Below, piece by piece: positions 1-9,070 of a stretch of 14,883 nt of DNA. This DNA is from Entrophospora sp. SA101. Taxonomy: Eukaryota > Glomeromycota > Glomeromycetes > Entrophosporales > Entrophosporaceae. The notes beneath the pieces are model-generated. The model worked only from the letters and a program-made list of their open reading frames with translations, ran no database searches and had not been told where the DNA came from. The number at the start of each line of letters is the position of its first letter. The first letter of the stretch is position 1. Position numbers and translations under genes: made by a program. The stretch covers positions 1-14,883 of the forward strand of contig CAUDNR010001443.1 in assembly GCA_958430865.1 (NCBI GenBank). The letters are read 5' to 3'.

Positions 1-83
1 CGCATCATTTTTAATTTTTAAGGCGTGACAGTTTTGGATTCACAAGATCTATATGTGTAACATCGAGTTGTCCCCCCATTTAT

Positions 84-1213
84 TTACTTACCCCTAGGTA
101 ATAGGGAGATAATATTATAACCCGTCTCATGCACTAAGCCATGAAGTATCAAACGATCACCTATATTTATTAAATGATGTAAGCATTTTGATTTATATTT
201 CACTATTGTTTTCAAGACCACAAAAGAAGCTTTTATAAATAACTCATCCGCAATATTTATACCGAATGCAATATAGAACTTATGTAATTGTTCCCTTGGG
301 GGTTTTTTTACGATCTCATCATATCCACATGAACAAAGCTTTACCAGCTTGTTATGATCATTGTGTATTTTTTTATCATCGCATTCCCATTTCCCACTCT
401 CAACATACATGATTTCATTCTGCTTCTGCCTAAAAAACACTCGTATCATTAGATCCGGCTTGTCACCCCTCTTACCTATATTTTCCTGGACTTTATGATT
501 TTTACTGGCAATACTCTGCCGTTCGCTTCTAGTCACTTCTACATCATATTCAATCAGCAATTTGTACAAGGATGCTTCGATTAATTGAGCCATAATTTCC
601 ACAAAAGTGCTCTCTGATCCATATGTAACTCTGTGGAGCACATTCGATTTTAACTTTTGCAAGAGGACATCTGTAATATCACTTGCTACTTGCTTCCTAT
701 CATCTTCTTGCTCAACCCAATGATCATGGGATAACACTTCAGATGGCATCACTACGAACTTATATGGATGACGGATTTTATCTCTATTTGCGATGAATTC
801 AGAGCACACTCTCTTTATCAAATCATCCTTACTCAACCTTTTTATAGCGACTTTTTCTCCAACAAGAACACCTTGATCCTCCTCTGACAATTGAAACCGA
901 TTAGATCCCAGATCAATTATGGTATTAACTAATGGATCATCCTGAGACAAATTATCAATATCCACCTCGCCTATTTTCCTAAAAAGATCTGCATGTACTA
1001 GAGATACATTTTTCTGTTTTTGTATAGCATCTTTTAAACTGTTTATATTACGTACAGCTCAAGACTTCCAGTCAGATTGATCAGGCTTTGATCTACAAAA
1101 ATCTTTACATTAGTTTATAAATTTACTCTTCGACCATTCTAGTTGGAATTGACATACTCCAAAAGATCAGCATCCAACATCAATGCTTTAAGCTCCTTCC
1201 ACATGAATCGAAT
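84..1213 (-). CDS. Unrecognised protein, partial; possible PD-(D/E)XK-like fold; intact or decayed 5' part
   Basis: I do not recognise this gene with certainty. From 1058 down to 87 one frame stays open for 324 codons. Within it, counting residues from the GTG at 965, a Lys-Pro-Asp (169-171) is followed by VESGK (188-192) on a predicted strand, then a His/Asn/Lys-rich stretch (200-208). This order (D, then E-x-x-K) weakly recalls PD-(D/E)XK nucleases, but it is only a motif resemblance. The frame runs into a stop at 84-86, yet a perfect GTAAGT donor lies at 91-86, so the exon probably ends at 92 and the gene continues left of the window. The upstream exon appears to start after a TAG acceptor at 1216-1214, which is preceded by CTAAC branch-like motifs, with an ATG at 1204-1202 (MWKELKALMLDADLLE). 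Between the two parts lies either an intron (see 1039-1157) or a damaged coding stretch. There is no ATG at the head of the long frame. Confidence 0.5.
86..91 (-). other. Splice donor GTAAGT at the end of the long exon
   Basis: The minus strand reads AGGG|GTAAGT at 92/91, a consensus 5' splice site, with the apparent stop codon only inside it. Exon phase would be 1. The matching acceptor must lie left of position 1, so positions 1-91 are best read as intron. Confidence 0.5.
1039..1157 (-). other. Candidate intron, or decayed coding stretch
   Basis: On the minus strand a GTATGT donor begins at 1157. Two acceptors are possible. A TAG ending at 1093 gives a 65-nt intron with CTAAT as branch candidate, but it leaves an in-frame TGA at 1061-1059. 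A CAG ending at 1039 gives a 119-nt intron with CTGAC as branch candidate; it removes every stop and keeps the frame (split codon GA|T). Against splicing, the unspliced sequence looks coding: VNSN, then after a one-base slip near 1142 LEWSKSKFIN, a TAA at 1112-1110, then CKDFCRSKPDQSDWKS, then the TGA. Both stops could be C-to-T changes (CAA to TAA, CGA to TGA). I cannot decide between the two readings. Confidence 0.4.
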
Positions 1214-1419
1214 CTATAGGGTTAGAATGCAGTTAGCTACTTGTAATATAACTAAAACAATAAAAAATATTATATGAGCCCGGGCAGATCAGATTTTATT
1301 GCCAGCTGGTATCTTCAGAAGTTAAAATTTTTTAAAGGAAAATCCAGATTTTTAAAGTACTATTTCCAGCCCTGATCACGATTTAATTACATTCAATTTT
1401 TTACAAAGAATATTTTTTT

Positions 1420-2130
1420 TTACAGTGTTGTTAGTTTTTGTAACCCATCAATGCTCACAACCTCCAATCTTTTATACTCTTCCAAAGCTGCCCTGGAAAT
1501 TTTTAATTGGGAATAATCAAAATCAAGGATTTGCAGTTTTTCCAATGAGGGATCTCAACACATTGCAACATACACTTGTCCTTCAGCAAACATACTTTTG
1601 TCAACATTCAATGTTACATGTGGCAAGGTCAATCCTTGAGTTTTATGAACAGTCAGAGCAAATGCATTCTGAAGAGGAAATTGATTCCTTGATGCTCTCT
1701 TGCCATAAACTTCAAAGTAAGGTGTTTCTCTTGCTATTCCAATAGTTCCATTGGATATTTTTTCATCAAATAGCTTATTATTAAGAAAAATCACATGTTT
1801 ACCTTCTTGTAAATACAATTTATGAGGCAAGTTAAGTTTTTTGAATTGAGCAATCGAGTGATCATCATTTGATATTTCAAATTCCAGCATGTCTATGCAT
1901 TCAGAAACCATTAGATCATTGCATGTTTCGTCAAAAGGAAGAATATTGTGTTGAGGGATTGAGCTTGCTTTTTGAGTGCCGACCACATGTGTGGTATCAT
2001 AGAAACTACAAAGGTCAGTTTCTTGGTTAATTTTTGTTTGGATTATTTGCTTGCTCCTAACTGACAAAGTTCCTGTTCTTAACTCTTGAAGGATCCTGTA
2101 AAATTCAACATCATTTTTACAATTTACGAT
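1420..2130 (-). pseudogene. PIF1-family DNA helicase, C-terminal relic
   Basis: PIF1 helicases are ATP-driven 5'-3' DNA unwinding enzymes. In fungi they occur as cellular genes and as the helicase part of Helitron transposons. The frame is open from 2130 to 1558 (191 codons, no ATG), with a TGA just upstream at 2133-2131. In order I see a motif IV-like region (KNDVEFYRILQELRTG, with the usual Arg-Gln before it changed to Asn-Cys), then LYLQEGKHVIFLNNKLF and NGTIG of the 2B/SH3 region, then FALTVHKTQGLTLPHVTLNV (motif V), then GQVYVAM of motif VI. There the expected Ser-Arg reads Cys-stop: TGA at 1557-1555, which could be a CGA-to-TGA change. The same frame continues for 45 codons (DPSLEKLQILDFDYSQLKIS and on) to TAA at 1422-1420. 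NGTIG runs into PYFEVYGKRASR with fewer residues than I expect for the family, suggesting a small internal deletion. Walker A and B motifs are not visible upstream. A functional product is unlikely. Whether the source was a Helitron or a host gene cannot be told from this. Confidence 0.8.
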
Positions 2131-2165
2131 TCATACTCTACCACAATTTTTTATATTGACAAGGA

Positions 2166-2665
2166 TTCCTTTGCCACTTCAAAAAGAGCATGGTTGTTAT
2201 CAAATTTTCGAATTGTTGAATTTTTCTTCTTCACAATAAGCAACAGGAGAACCTTTTTCGAAAAAAGCTTTGTTCAATTCCTTCAGCAATAACTTTTTTT
2301 CCACATTTTCAAAAAAAACCACAGTTTGATGTTTTAATTAAATTAAAATTGAATTAATTCTGAATTGTTACATTTTTTTCTTCACACCTTCAAAAAAGGC
2401 ATGGTCGTTTTTAATATCAGAAATAAATATTTTAATAAAACAATTTCCCAAATTGTTACATTTTCTTCATTTCCAAAAAGGCAAGAATTTTTTCAAAAAA
2501 AACTTGATTGATTTCCTTTAAAATTAATTAAACGGTTTTTTTCTAAATTTAGTGGCGATGCTAATACCAAATCAATAATGTATTAATTTTTTTTGCTGGT
2601 ATTTTTAGTAGTAGGAGAGGATTTTTTTCAAAAAAAGCTTAATTAATTTTCTTTAACAACACATT
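2166..2665 (-). repeat. Three degenerate copies of a short coding module
   Basis: Three minus-strand stretches translate to related peptides in different frames. The one nearest the helicase relic (about 2195-2300) reads LLLKELNKAFFEKGSPVAYC and continues EEEKFNN. The next (about 2455-2525) reads LILKEINQVFFEKILAFLEM. The third (about 2615-2655) reads LLKKIN, a stop, then AFFEKNPLL. A second recurring piece precedes or follows them: NNHALFEVAKES (about 2167-2197), NDHAFFEGVKKKM (about 2370-2411) and HQTVVFFENVEKK (about 2299-2332). At the DNA level, blocks around 2253, 2487 and 2617 share a TTTTTTCAAAAAAAGCTT-like core. All copies carry stops or frameshifts. The region lies just upstream of the helicase relic and may be the decayed N-terminal part of the same gene, but I do not recognise the module. 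Confidence 0.5.
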
Positions 2666-3091
2666 TTTGGAAAAGACTCAATTTTAATCAAGTTATTTCT
2701 TTTTTTACTTATAAATACAACCTCTGAACGTATAAAAAAAAATGGGAGAGTGATCAACGCAATCAATTTTGCGAAACGAAAATTTCCAAAGAGAGATAGC
2801 ATCGTTGCCAATTCTTTCTAAATATTACCAATCTTTTCTAATCTGTTACAAAGTATGTTCCACTGATTTGGTTGAGTTGTATTCTTTCGTTAATAAAAAT
2901 AAATCGATGACAAAGGATACAAAAGTTCGTATATTTTACCTTAGAAAATCCTGAAATTCAAAAGTTATATTGATTACTCTGAAAATACCTTAATCTTCGA
3001 CATAATAGCAATGATATTAATATTAATAAAGAAAGCCAAGCTTTATCAACGATTCTTGTTTTATTTTTATTATATTTTTTTTTATTGGAAC
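2666..3091. other. AT-rich stretch, no supportable gene
   Basis: Only short frames occur here. One on the plus strand (2769-2954) starts at TTG and has no recognisable family. One on the minus strand (down from about 2803, MLSLFGNFRFAKLIALITL) is under 40 codons. I see no RNA gene or clear repeat. Confidence 0.5.
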
Positions 3092-3093
3092 TA

Positions 3094-3631
3094 CAGCTCG
3101 AGTCATCTAAACCCGACCACTATAGCAAAATTTCAAATTCTAGAATATCATTTCTGATTCAGGAAATGAAATTTCTTAAATAGGGAATGATCCTGTCCTA
3201 AACTTATCATCAAAGAAAAAATTTGGAGTTTTGGGTGAAAACCATCCCTTAATAGTTAACGATCTATGGAAGAAGTGGCTAAAATTTAGGGTAAACATTA
3301 TTTAAAATAAGGATACCGGTTGCAACTTTTGATGATGGTTTCTACCATCTTTGCGTCATACAAAAATGATTGCAACCACCTTTACAACCATTTTGTTTCC
3401 TTTTTTGGGTTGCGACATGGAACACTAATTTAAATATAAAAAGTTACTAATATTCAAACCGCAATAACTTTTTAGGTAATAAATATTTTACATCAAGCTT
3501 TTCGTAGAATTATTCTTTGGCATTTACTATATAAACTATGAAGAGTTTGAGTCCAAAATTTCTCAGTGTGTCCATGTAATAGGTTTCAAAAATGCTGAAT
3601 AAAATTGGTCGGTTTTAGATGACTTTAGCTA
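3094..3631. mobile_element. Non-autonomous Tc1/mariner-like element (MITE), 538 bp, TA-flanked
   Basis: The left end from 3094 (CAGCTCGAGTCATCTAAACC and on) matches the reverse complement of the right end from 3631 (TAGCTAAAGTCATCTAAAAC and on) at 22 of 26 positions. Both ends are bordered by TA (3092-3093 and 3632-3633), the target duplication expected of Tc1/mariner transposons. No transposase frame is present inside. The interior holds a small hairpin (GATGG...CCATC near 3336-3351), so this is a deletion derivative or MITE moved by a transposase encoded elsewhere. The four mismatches between the ends suggest it is not very young. Confidence 0.75.
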
Positions 3632-3633
3632 TA

Positions 3634-4393
3634 CTCCATTCATTGTTTAATTAGCCAATTAGCCATATTAATCAATGTTTTATACATTGTGACCTATTGA
3701 TCATTTAATATATCAGAAATTAAAACTTACGTCGGCTAAAAAAAAATTTCATTTTTACGTCTGTAATTTTAGTGCAGAATTCAGTGACATAGACATTTAG
3801 TTGAGATAGATCCACCTGCATTACTTTGAATTACAAAAAAACATAAATTTGCTCAAAAAACAAAATACAATACATCATAGCGGATAAAAGTCTATTCGTG
3901 ATACAAATACTTATTTTAATTCGAATAAACCTTCAATTTAATTCTAATAATCAAATTAATACTCAAATTAATAACGAATAAAACAAATAATTAGAATGAA
4001 CCTTATGCGAACCATCAAAGGCGAGATATTATAATAACAATAGTAGTGATAATAATACTGGCAAGCTTAGTACCCATCTGAAAAGTTTTTCATCAACTAG
4101 GATTTATTTAAGTTCTTAACCGGCTAAGGTTTTCTACCGGCTAATATCACTAATTGACCTCATTAATGATTGTTACATTCGTAATAAATAAACCATAATT
4201 ACTGACAAAAAATTTAATTTGTATATGAATTTGACCCAGATGCGGCATAGCCGTTGACAATCATTGGGAGAGTGGAGCTCATAACAAAATCATGAAAATA
4301 ATAATAATAAAATAATATTTTTTGGTATATAATTTAAAAAACATTTGTACATAATTGATAGTTTATTCCCGCATAAAATTATCGTACTGGCTT
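3634..4393. other. Intergenic, AT-rich; holds one dispersed repeat
   Basis: I see no supportable gene. The stretch contains the dispersed repeat at 3911-4002 and two direct copies of ACCGGCTAA about 17 bases apart near 4120-4144. A GTAAGT on the minus strand near 3730 has no convincing exon before it. Confidence 0.5.
3911..4002. repeat. Dispersed ATTCGAATAA-type repeat, third relative
   Basis: This block shares order and wording with 8894-8976 and its duplicate 11960-12042. TTATTTTA(A)TTCGAATAAAC is followed by TTCAATnTAATTC, then TCAAATT, then AACGAATAA(A)A and AATAATT(A/C)GAAT. Similarity is interrupted by small gaps. It indicates a repeat family with copies outside the large duplication. 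Confidence 0.5.
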
Positions 4394-4421
4394 AAAGTTG
4401 TTCCAGGTACGGAACAACTTT
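4394..4421. repeat. Perfect short hairpin
   Basis: AAAGTTGTTCC (4394-4404), a 6-base loop AGGTAC, and GGAACAACTTT (4411-4421) form an 11-bp perfect inverted repeat. It sits about 70 bases downstream of the stop of the small minus-strand ORF. It could be a MITE remnant or a structured 3' element. No target duplication is evident. Confidence 0.6.
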
Positions 4422-4493
4422 GAATACATATTATTACATAAACTATATTAATTTTTAAATAAAATTATTTAACATAAATACTACTTTTTGTGA

Positions 4494-4760
4494 TTAAAAG
4501 CCGTTAGCATATTGGTTGACACAACCAAATTGATTTTCACCAAAATAAAAATGTCTAACATTATCGAAATGTTCATCATCTGGAGATTTATCTTTTATAG
4601 CCTGAATAACATTTGGATGTAAAACAAATGTTGCTATTGTAGTTGATTCATTCGTTCTAATCTTATCATTCTTAATATCCATCATATTAATTAGCGATGA
4701 TGACAACGATGATGACGATGGCGACGGCGGCGGCGATGGTGGTGGTGATGGTGATGGCAT
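4494..4760 (-). CDS. Hypothetical small Pro/Ser-rich protein, 88 aa
   Basis: I do not recognise this protein. It starts at a true ATG (4760-4758) in a purine-rich context (GGAAAATG) and ends with TAA at 4494. Residues 2-24 are almost only Pro and Ser, encoded by a GC-rich trinucleotide run that is the only such patch in the window. The rest (from NMMDIKNDKIRTNESTTIATF to the end) is ordinary in composition, with a charged middle (KDKSPDDEHFD) and an aromatic, Asn-rich tail (HFYFGENQFGCVNQYANGF). There is no signal peptide or membrane segment. Just upstream, a GTGAGC ... TTATTTTAG pair (about 4788-4842) could be a 55-nt intron in the 5' leader. The same DNA read one frame over gives a His/Arg-rich run, which is a shadow. 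It may be a small real gene, or chance openness created by the triplet repeat. Confidence 0.3.
   Translation of the reverse strand: MPSPSPPPSPPPSPSSSSLSSSLINMMDIKNDKIRTNESTTIATFVLHPNVIQAIKDKSPDDEHFDNVRHFYFGENQFGCVNQYANGF
4693..4760. repeat. Imperfect trinucleotide repeat (GAT/GGC/GGT/GAC)
   Basis: About 68 bases of period 3 with G at nearly every first position, far richer in GC than its surroundings. It encodes the Pro/Ser run of the minus-strand ORF. Such tracts expand and contract by slippage, so its length may differ between strains. Confidence 0.7.
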
Positions 4761-4888
4761 TTTCCGATTTTCTTTGCCAAAATTCTAAAATAAATTTTTG
4801 TTATATTTGTTACTTCCAAATCTTTATTCACCAGCTCACGTGAAATTTCTACTATAAGGAACGTTTTATCCAGAAAGGTTTCCCTCAA

Positions 4889-7135
4889 ATTAAATCAGAA
4901 ATTAAATCGATAAAATAATTGAAAATTTAAACAAAATTTCATAGAAGTTGAAAAGAAAGAAAGTTTATAATTTATGGAGGTTATATAATATATTGATTTA
5001 ACAATTTTTATTATTTAATTTACTTTGAGAAAGAATATTAATTATATTTATTAGAAAAAAAAGAATCTGTTTTTTTTTTCAGGAAGCTTGGATATCTTGT
5101 ATTTATAACTAACAGCAGGCAATGAAATTAAAATCAATCAAATAAAATAAATGCATATTTATTTGTTTTATTTTTATCAAATATTAATATGAATAATTAT
5201 GTAATTTGTGATTATTTTTTCGATTTCACTGATATTTAATATTTAATAATGGCTTCGTCATATTTCTACACGATATCATTTAAATTTAGCCGCAATCTAG
5301 AAGCATTAGAACAGCTGATTTTGTTTATTCGAGTGTAATGTAATGTTACACAATTAATTTAAAAAATAAGTTTAAAATATATATATATATACAAAAAATA
5401 CACTTCTTGTGACACAATCGTTTGACTATATATATAAATGTAAAATTTAATTCTAATAATGGCCTTCTTGTATCACAAACATAAAATTTTTAAACAATGA
5501 AAAAAATCATTCAATAATAATTACTTACTGAATTTGTTAAAATTTCCATCTATCTAGAAAAATCACAACTCCGAGAATATGACAATCGTCTTATTTGAAT
5601 TCCTTTTTTGAAATCTAATATCTCACAATTTGAACTTCATGTTTTCGGAAAGCAATTGGTAAAAAATCACTGTTTTTCAAACCTAATTTTTTGGTAGTTT
5701 TCGTTTAGTAGTGGGTAATCAATACCGATGATTTATTTGATGATTCAAGTATAGAAAATATCTTGCAAATGAACAAAAGTCTTTTCCCAAAACCATTTAG
5801 TTTGATCTTTAGTATTTAGTCAATATAATAAAGATCACCACAAAAACAGTATAGAATTTTAGTTTTAAGAAAATCATTTTCATTATTGTACTGAAAAACA
5901 TTTTACAAGTTGTCATTTGTCCTGGTTTTTTTTTTTATTGCGGCAAATCCTTGTTCGTGTAAAAAGAAAATTTAAAATTCACTCCCTATTTATTGTTTAT
6001 ATGCATTTAATATTTTATAATAATGTTTTTATAATTATAAATAAATGTTATAATAGTCACGATTTCAGTCAGCCTCGGGCGAAATACCCTTGTAATGGCA
6101 CTACTACTTGCAAAATTGCATTCCCCATTATTTATTATTTATGCAATAAATTGTTTAATTACAAACTTCTTTATTTGTACTGCTCAGCTATTAAATAAAC
6201 TTTCCCCATTAACAAAAATAATTTAAATGACGCATCAAATATAAGCCACATTTAATATATTGACTTTTAGGTAAATGGGAATTTTTTTTTTTAATTACGC
6301 TCAAGTACTTTTGGTTGTGCTAGACATGTGAATATGTAGTTGGTACATTTTGTACGTGGATCATTGATTATTAAAATCCGTAAATTCAAATAATAAATGT
6401 CCTTTAATTTATTTTTGATCCAAATTAAACAAATAATAAATAATTTAATGATAAAGAGTAGAGCGAATAAACAACTCACATTTTTAAACTTTTCAGCGGT
6501 TAAAGTACCAATAACAACATTGTCATTATTTCTAGTAAAGATATTATCTGTGATTTTATTTGCAGCGGTTTAATTTCATATTAGCTCCGAAACCCATGCA
6601 TTAATTTATTTTTGCATTTCTGACTTACACGTCAATTGATTTTGATCGACAAGTTTACACGTTCTGCATTTAAAAATTACGAATACTTTTTCATGATTTG
6701 GTTATTTATTATATTAAACTACAAGATAAGATCTATTTATATTAATATATTATTAGGATGCTTACGAATAAGGTTATTTATATCCTTAAGTGGTATTATG
6801 TATATATAAGAATTAAAGGATTAGCACGTTAATAAGCGAAGAAATATGACCAATTATTATTATTATTATGCACTACGTTCCACCACAATTTTTTTTGCAA
6901 AACTTAAAATAAAGAAAAATTTTTTAATTGTAAATTTCAGATTCATACGATTGATTTTGACTCACAATATCTCTCTATCTATTCTTTGGTTAGTGGCATA
7001 AAAGGCAGACGCTACTCATACAACAAAGCTATTTTTTTTTAATATACACGTATATTTGAGAAAGAACTACAAAAACTGTAATAAAGAAATTTATTTTTTT
7101 ATCCAAGAATGGAAGGATATGATTTTAAACATACC
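4889..7135. other. Long AT-rich stretch without a supportable gene
   Basis: The longer open frames here (5917-6198 plus, 6291-6479 minus) begin at non-ATG codons and have no recognisable family. A 41-codon ATG frame at 6448-6573 (plus) ends in a hydrophobic run (TTLSLFLVKILSVILFAAV), too short to call. Acceptor-like sites (CTGTTTTTTTTTTCAG ending near 5081, CTTTTCAG near 6496, TTTGCAG near 6565) have no convincing exons. The stretch also holds an (AT)n run, a near-palindrome around 5140-5176, and ATT-triplet runs near 6857-6870. Confidence 0.5.
5377..5391. repeat. (AT)n microsatellite
   Basis: Fifteen bases of alternating A and T, from 5377 to 5391. Confidence 0.8.
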
Positions 7136-7171
7136 TGAGTGGGGCACTCAAATGAGTAACTTAGTAGGGCT
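7136..7171. repeat. Stem-loop motif abutting the first copy of the duplication
   Basis: TGAGTG-GGG-CACTCA (7136-7150) overlaps ACTCA-AA-TGAGT (7146-7157), giving two alternative stems. AACTTAG follows, and the motif ends directly at the duplication border. A related arrangement (ACACA ... TGTGTAACTGAG, 10200-10229) precedes the second copy. Confidence 0.5.
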
Positions 7172-8496
7172 AGATCAAGATGTGACATTATTATGCTAAT
7201 TCTGATTATAGTTCCTTTTTTTTTCTTGATAAATTAAACTAATTAGTTTTCTATTGTTATATAGTGGCAAATTACATGGGAAAAAATTGTTATCTATGAA
7301 AATTAATCAAAGAGATATAAATAGGTAACAGAATTTTCAGTCTATCATATAAAAGCTGAATTTTTGGTTTTTTTTGGAATATTTTAAAAATGAAGATGAT
7401 GACAATAGCAACCAGAGTATAATTGAACCAGAAGCTTTTGTCACAAGGTAGATCAAAAAATGGTGACTTGTTGGAAATTCCATGGTGCATGGAATTTTAT
7501 AGGATGAGATATGATTGCCTTCCACCAGGTTTTTATTTATCACCATCAGTTGGAAGGTTGGTTACGAAAAATGGCAATGGTAGATTTTTAAACATTGGGC
7601 AAATGAATTTTTGATTGTTGGAAGGTAGTTCTATGAAAAAAGCACAGTAATAGGTTCGAAAAAGGTAGTGGTTGTATCTGTTGATTATCCATGTGTTTGA
7701 GAATGGTCAATCAATAAAATTCGACAATTGGATAATTGGTCATTCACCAAATATCCACTGAATATCTGTTGAATATCCATTGATTTAAATTTATTTAAAG
7801 AAACATAATAATAACAATAAATTTAATATGAAAAAATATTTTCAATACATTCATATTTTTTTTAAGAATTACGATCCTTTCAAATAACAATGGATTTAAT
7901 TTTTTTGTTTGTTTGGCTGTCATTATGCTTCCAAATACATAAAATATTTTTTAGATAATAATGAAACAGTTGGTATTCATTTAATGGTTCTTCTACCATA
8001 TAAATGGTTCTATTTCCCAATCACTTTCATCTAATAGAAAGAATGTTGGTGATAATGTAATAGCCGAGATGATGTGCATGCATTTTTAAATTTTAAATTA
8101 GCCAATCAGAACTTTAGTTATTATTATTATTATTATTCACAACATAATGCTTACATACAATGAGACATTTTTTCCTTTCAAGAATTCCTAAAGGAGATAG
8201 CATTACCATCATTTGCTAAAAATTATACAAAGCCACATGTTTTACGTACAATAATTAGGCTAGGGAATAAGCCTTATCATACAGTAACATCTTTCTTAAA
8301 AGAAAAAAACAGACATACACCGGGTGCAAGATCCTTCCAGGCATAATAATAATAAATTTTTTTTTTGGGGAATTCGGTTACACGTGTATAAATTTTTAGA
8401 TTACTTATTAGTATTATTCGAATCATAATCATAATCATAATAATAATCATCATCATTATTATTATTACTATTTCATTTTGTTCGAATTATTCATTA

Positions 8497-8972
8497 ATTC
8501 AAATTATTCGTTTTATTCGTTTTATTCGTTTTATTCGTTTTATTCGTTTATTCGTTATTCGTTTATATTTATTTGTTTTATTCGTTTATTCTTTTTATTT
8601 GTTTAATTAGTTTATTCTTTTACAAATTATTCACAACTTGATGCAACAAATTCTATATTGTTATTGTTAAGGGATTGTAAAATTATAAATGACTCATTTT
8701 CTTTAACAAGATAGTATGATTATATTTATAATTTACTGTATATTACTATTATGGTTACTGGTACTATGACTTAAGAAAAGAAAAGAAAAATGACAATTAC
8801 TTCTGCTACCATTATTTATTATTATTATCACTGTATACACGGACTACGTAAAGAAGAATATTTTAATTGAATTGGATTAGCAATGTGAATATGTTATTTT
8901 ATTCGAATAAACTTTCAATGTAATTCGAATGCTCAAATTCATAAAAATAATAATAAAACGAATAATTCGAAT
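8497..8972. repeat. Inverted-repeat block with 21-bp arms, copy 1
   Basis: The arm at 8497-8517 matches the reverse complement of 8952-8972 at 20 of 21 bases (ATTCRAATTATTCGTTTTATT type). The arms enclose the minisatellite and AT-rich filler. No target duplication is visible, so it may be a MITE or simply two members of the same repeat family facing each other. Confidence 0.5.
8506..8564. repeat. Minisatellite, 9-base unit ATTCGTTTT, copy 1
   Basis: Four exact units of ATTCGTTTT (8506-8541) are followed by shortened units of 8, 7 and 8 bases, then degenerate units to about 8620. Confidence 0.85.
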
Positions 8973-9070
8973 AGAAACCCTACTTATTATTATTAAAAAA
9001 TTTTTTTTGGTCTTGAAGATTTCTCCCAAACCGGTCATTCTCGATATTTTTCCTGACGAATGAAAATATA

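Noticed and set aside
1425..1745. Plus-strand 106-codon frame
   Set aside because: It lies opposite the helicase relic, starts at a non-ATG codon, and the minus strand has clear PIF1 motifs.
4691..4888. Minus frame ending in a His/Arg run
   Set aside because: It starts at TTG and reads the same triplet repeat in another frame; the ATG-started Pro/Ser frame is the better candidate.
5917..6479. Two frames of 93 and 62 codons on opposite strands
   Set aside because: Non-ATG starts, low-complexity Phe/Ile/Tyr/Lys composition typical of AT-rich noncoding DNA.
6448..6573. 41-codon ATG frame with a hydrophobic C-terminus
   Set aside because: Too short, in AT-rich DNA where hydrophobic codons are expected by chance; no promoter or homologue can be shown.
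7290..7614. Short frames on both strands, repeated at 10356-10680
   Set aside because: They overlap each other, have no family resemblance, and the plus frame starts at TTG; a hairpin at 7475-7497 explains similar peptides on both strands.
8275..8345. Possible tRNA-like segment (AGGCT...AGCCT stem, GGGTGCAAGATCC)
   Set aside because: No cloverleaf can be closed around it and the T-loop consensus is missing.
8506..8564. CRISPR-like array
   Set aside because: The repeated 9-base units are contiguous, with no spacers; it is a minisatellite in a eukaryotic setting.
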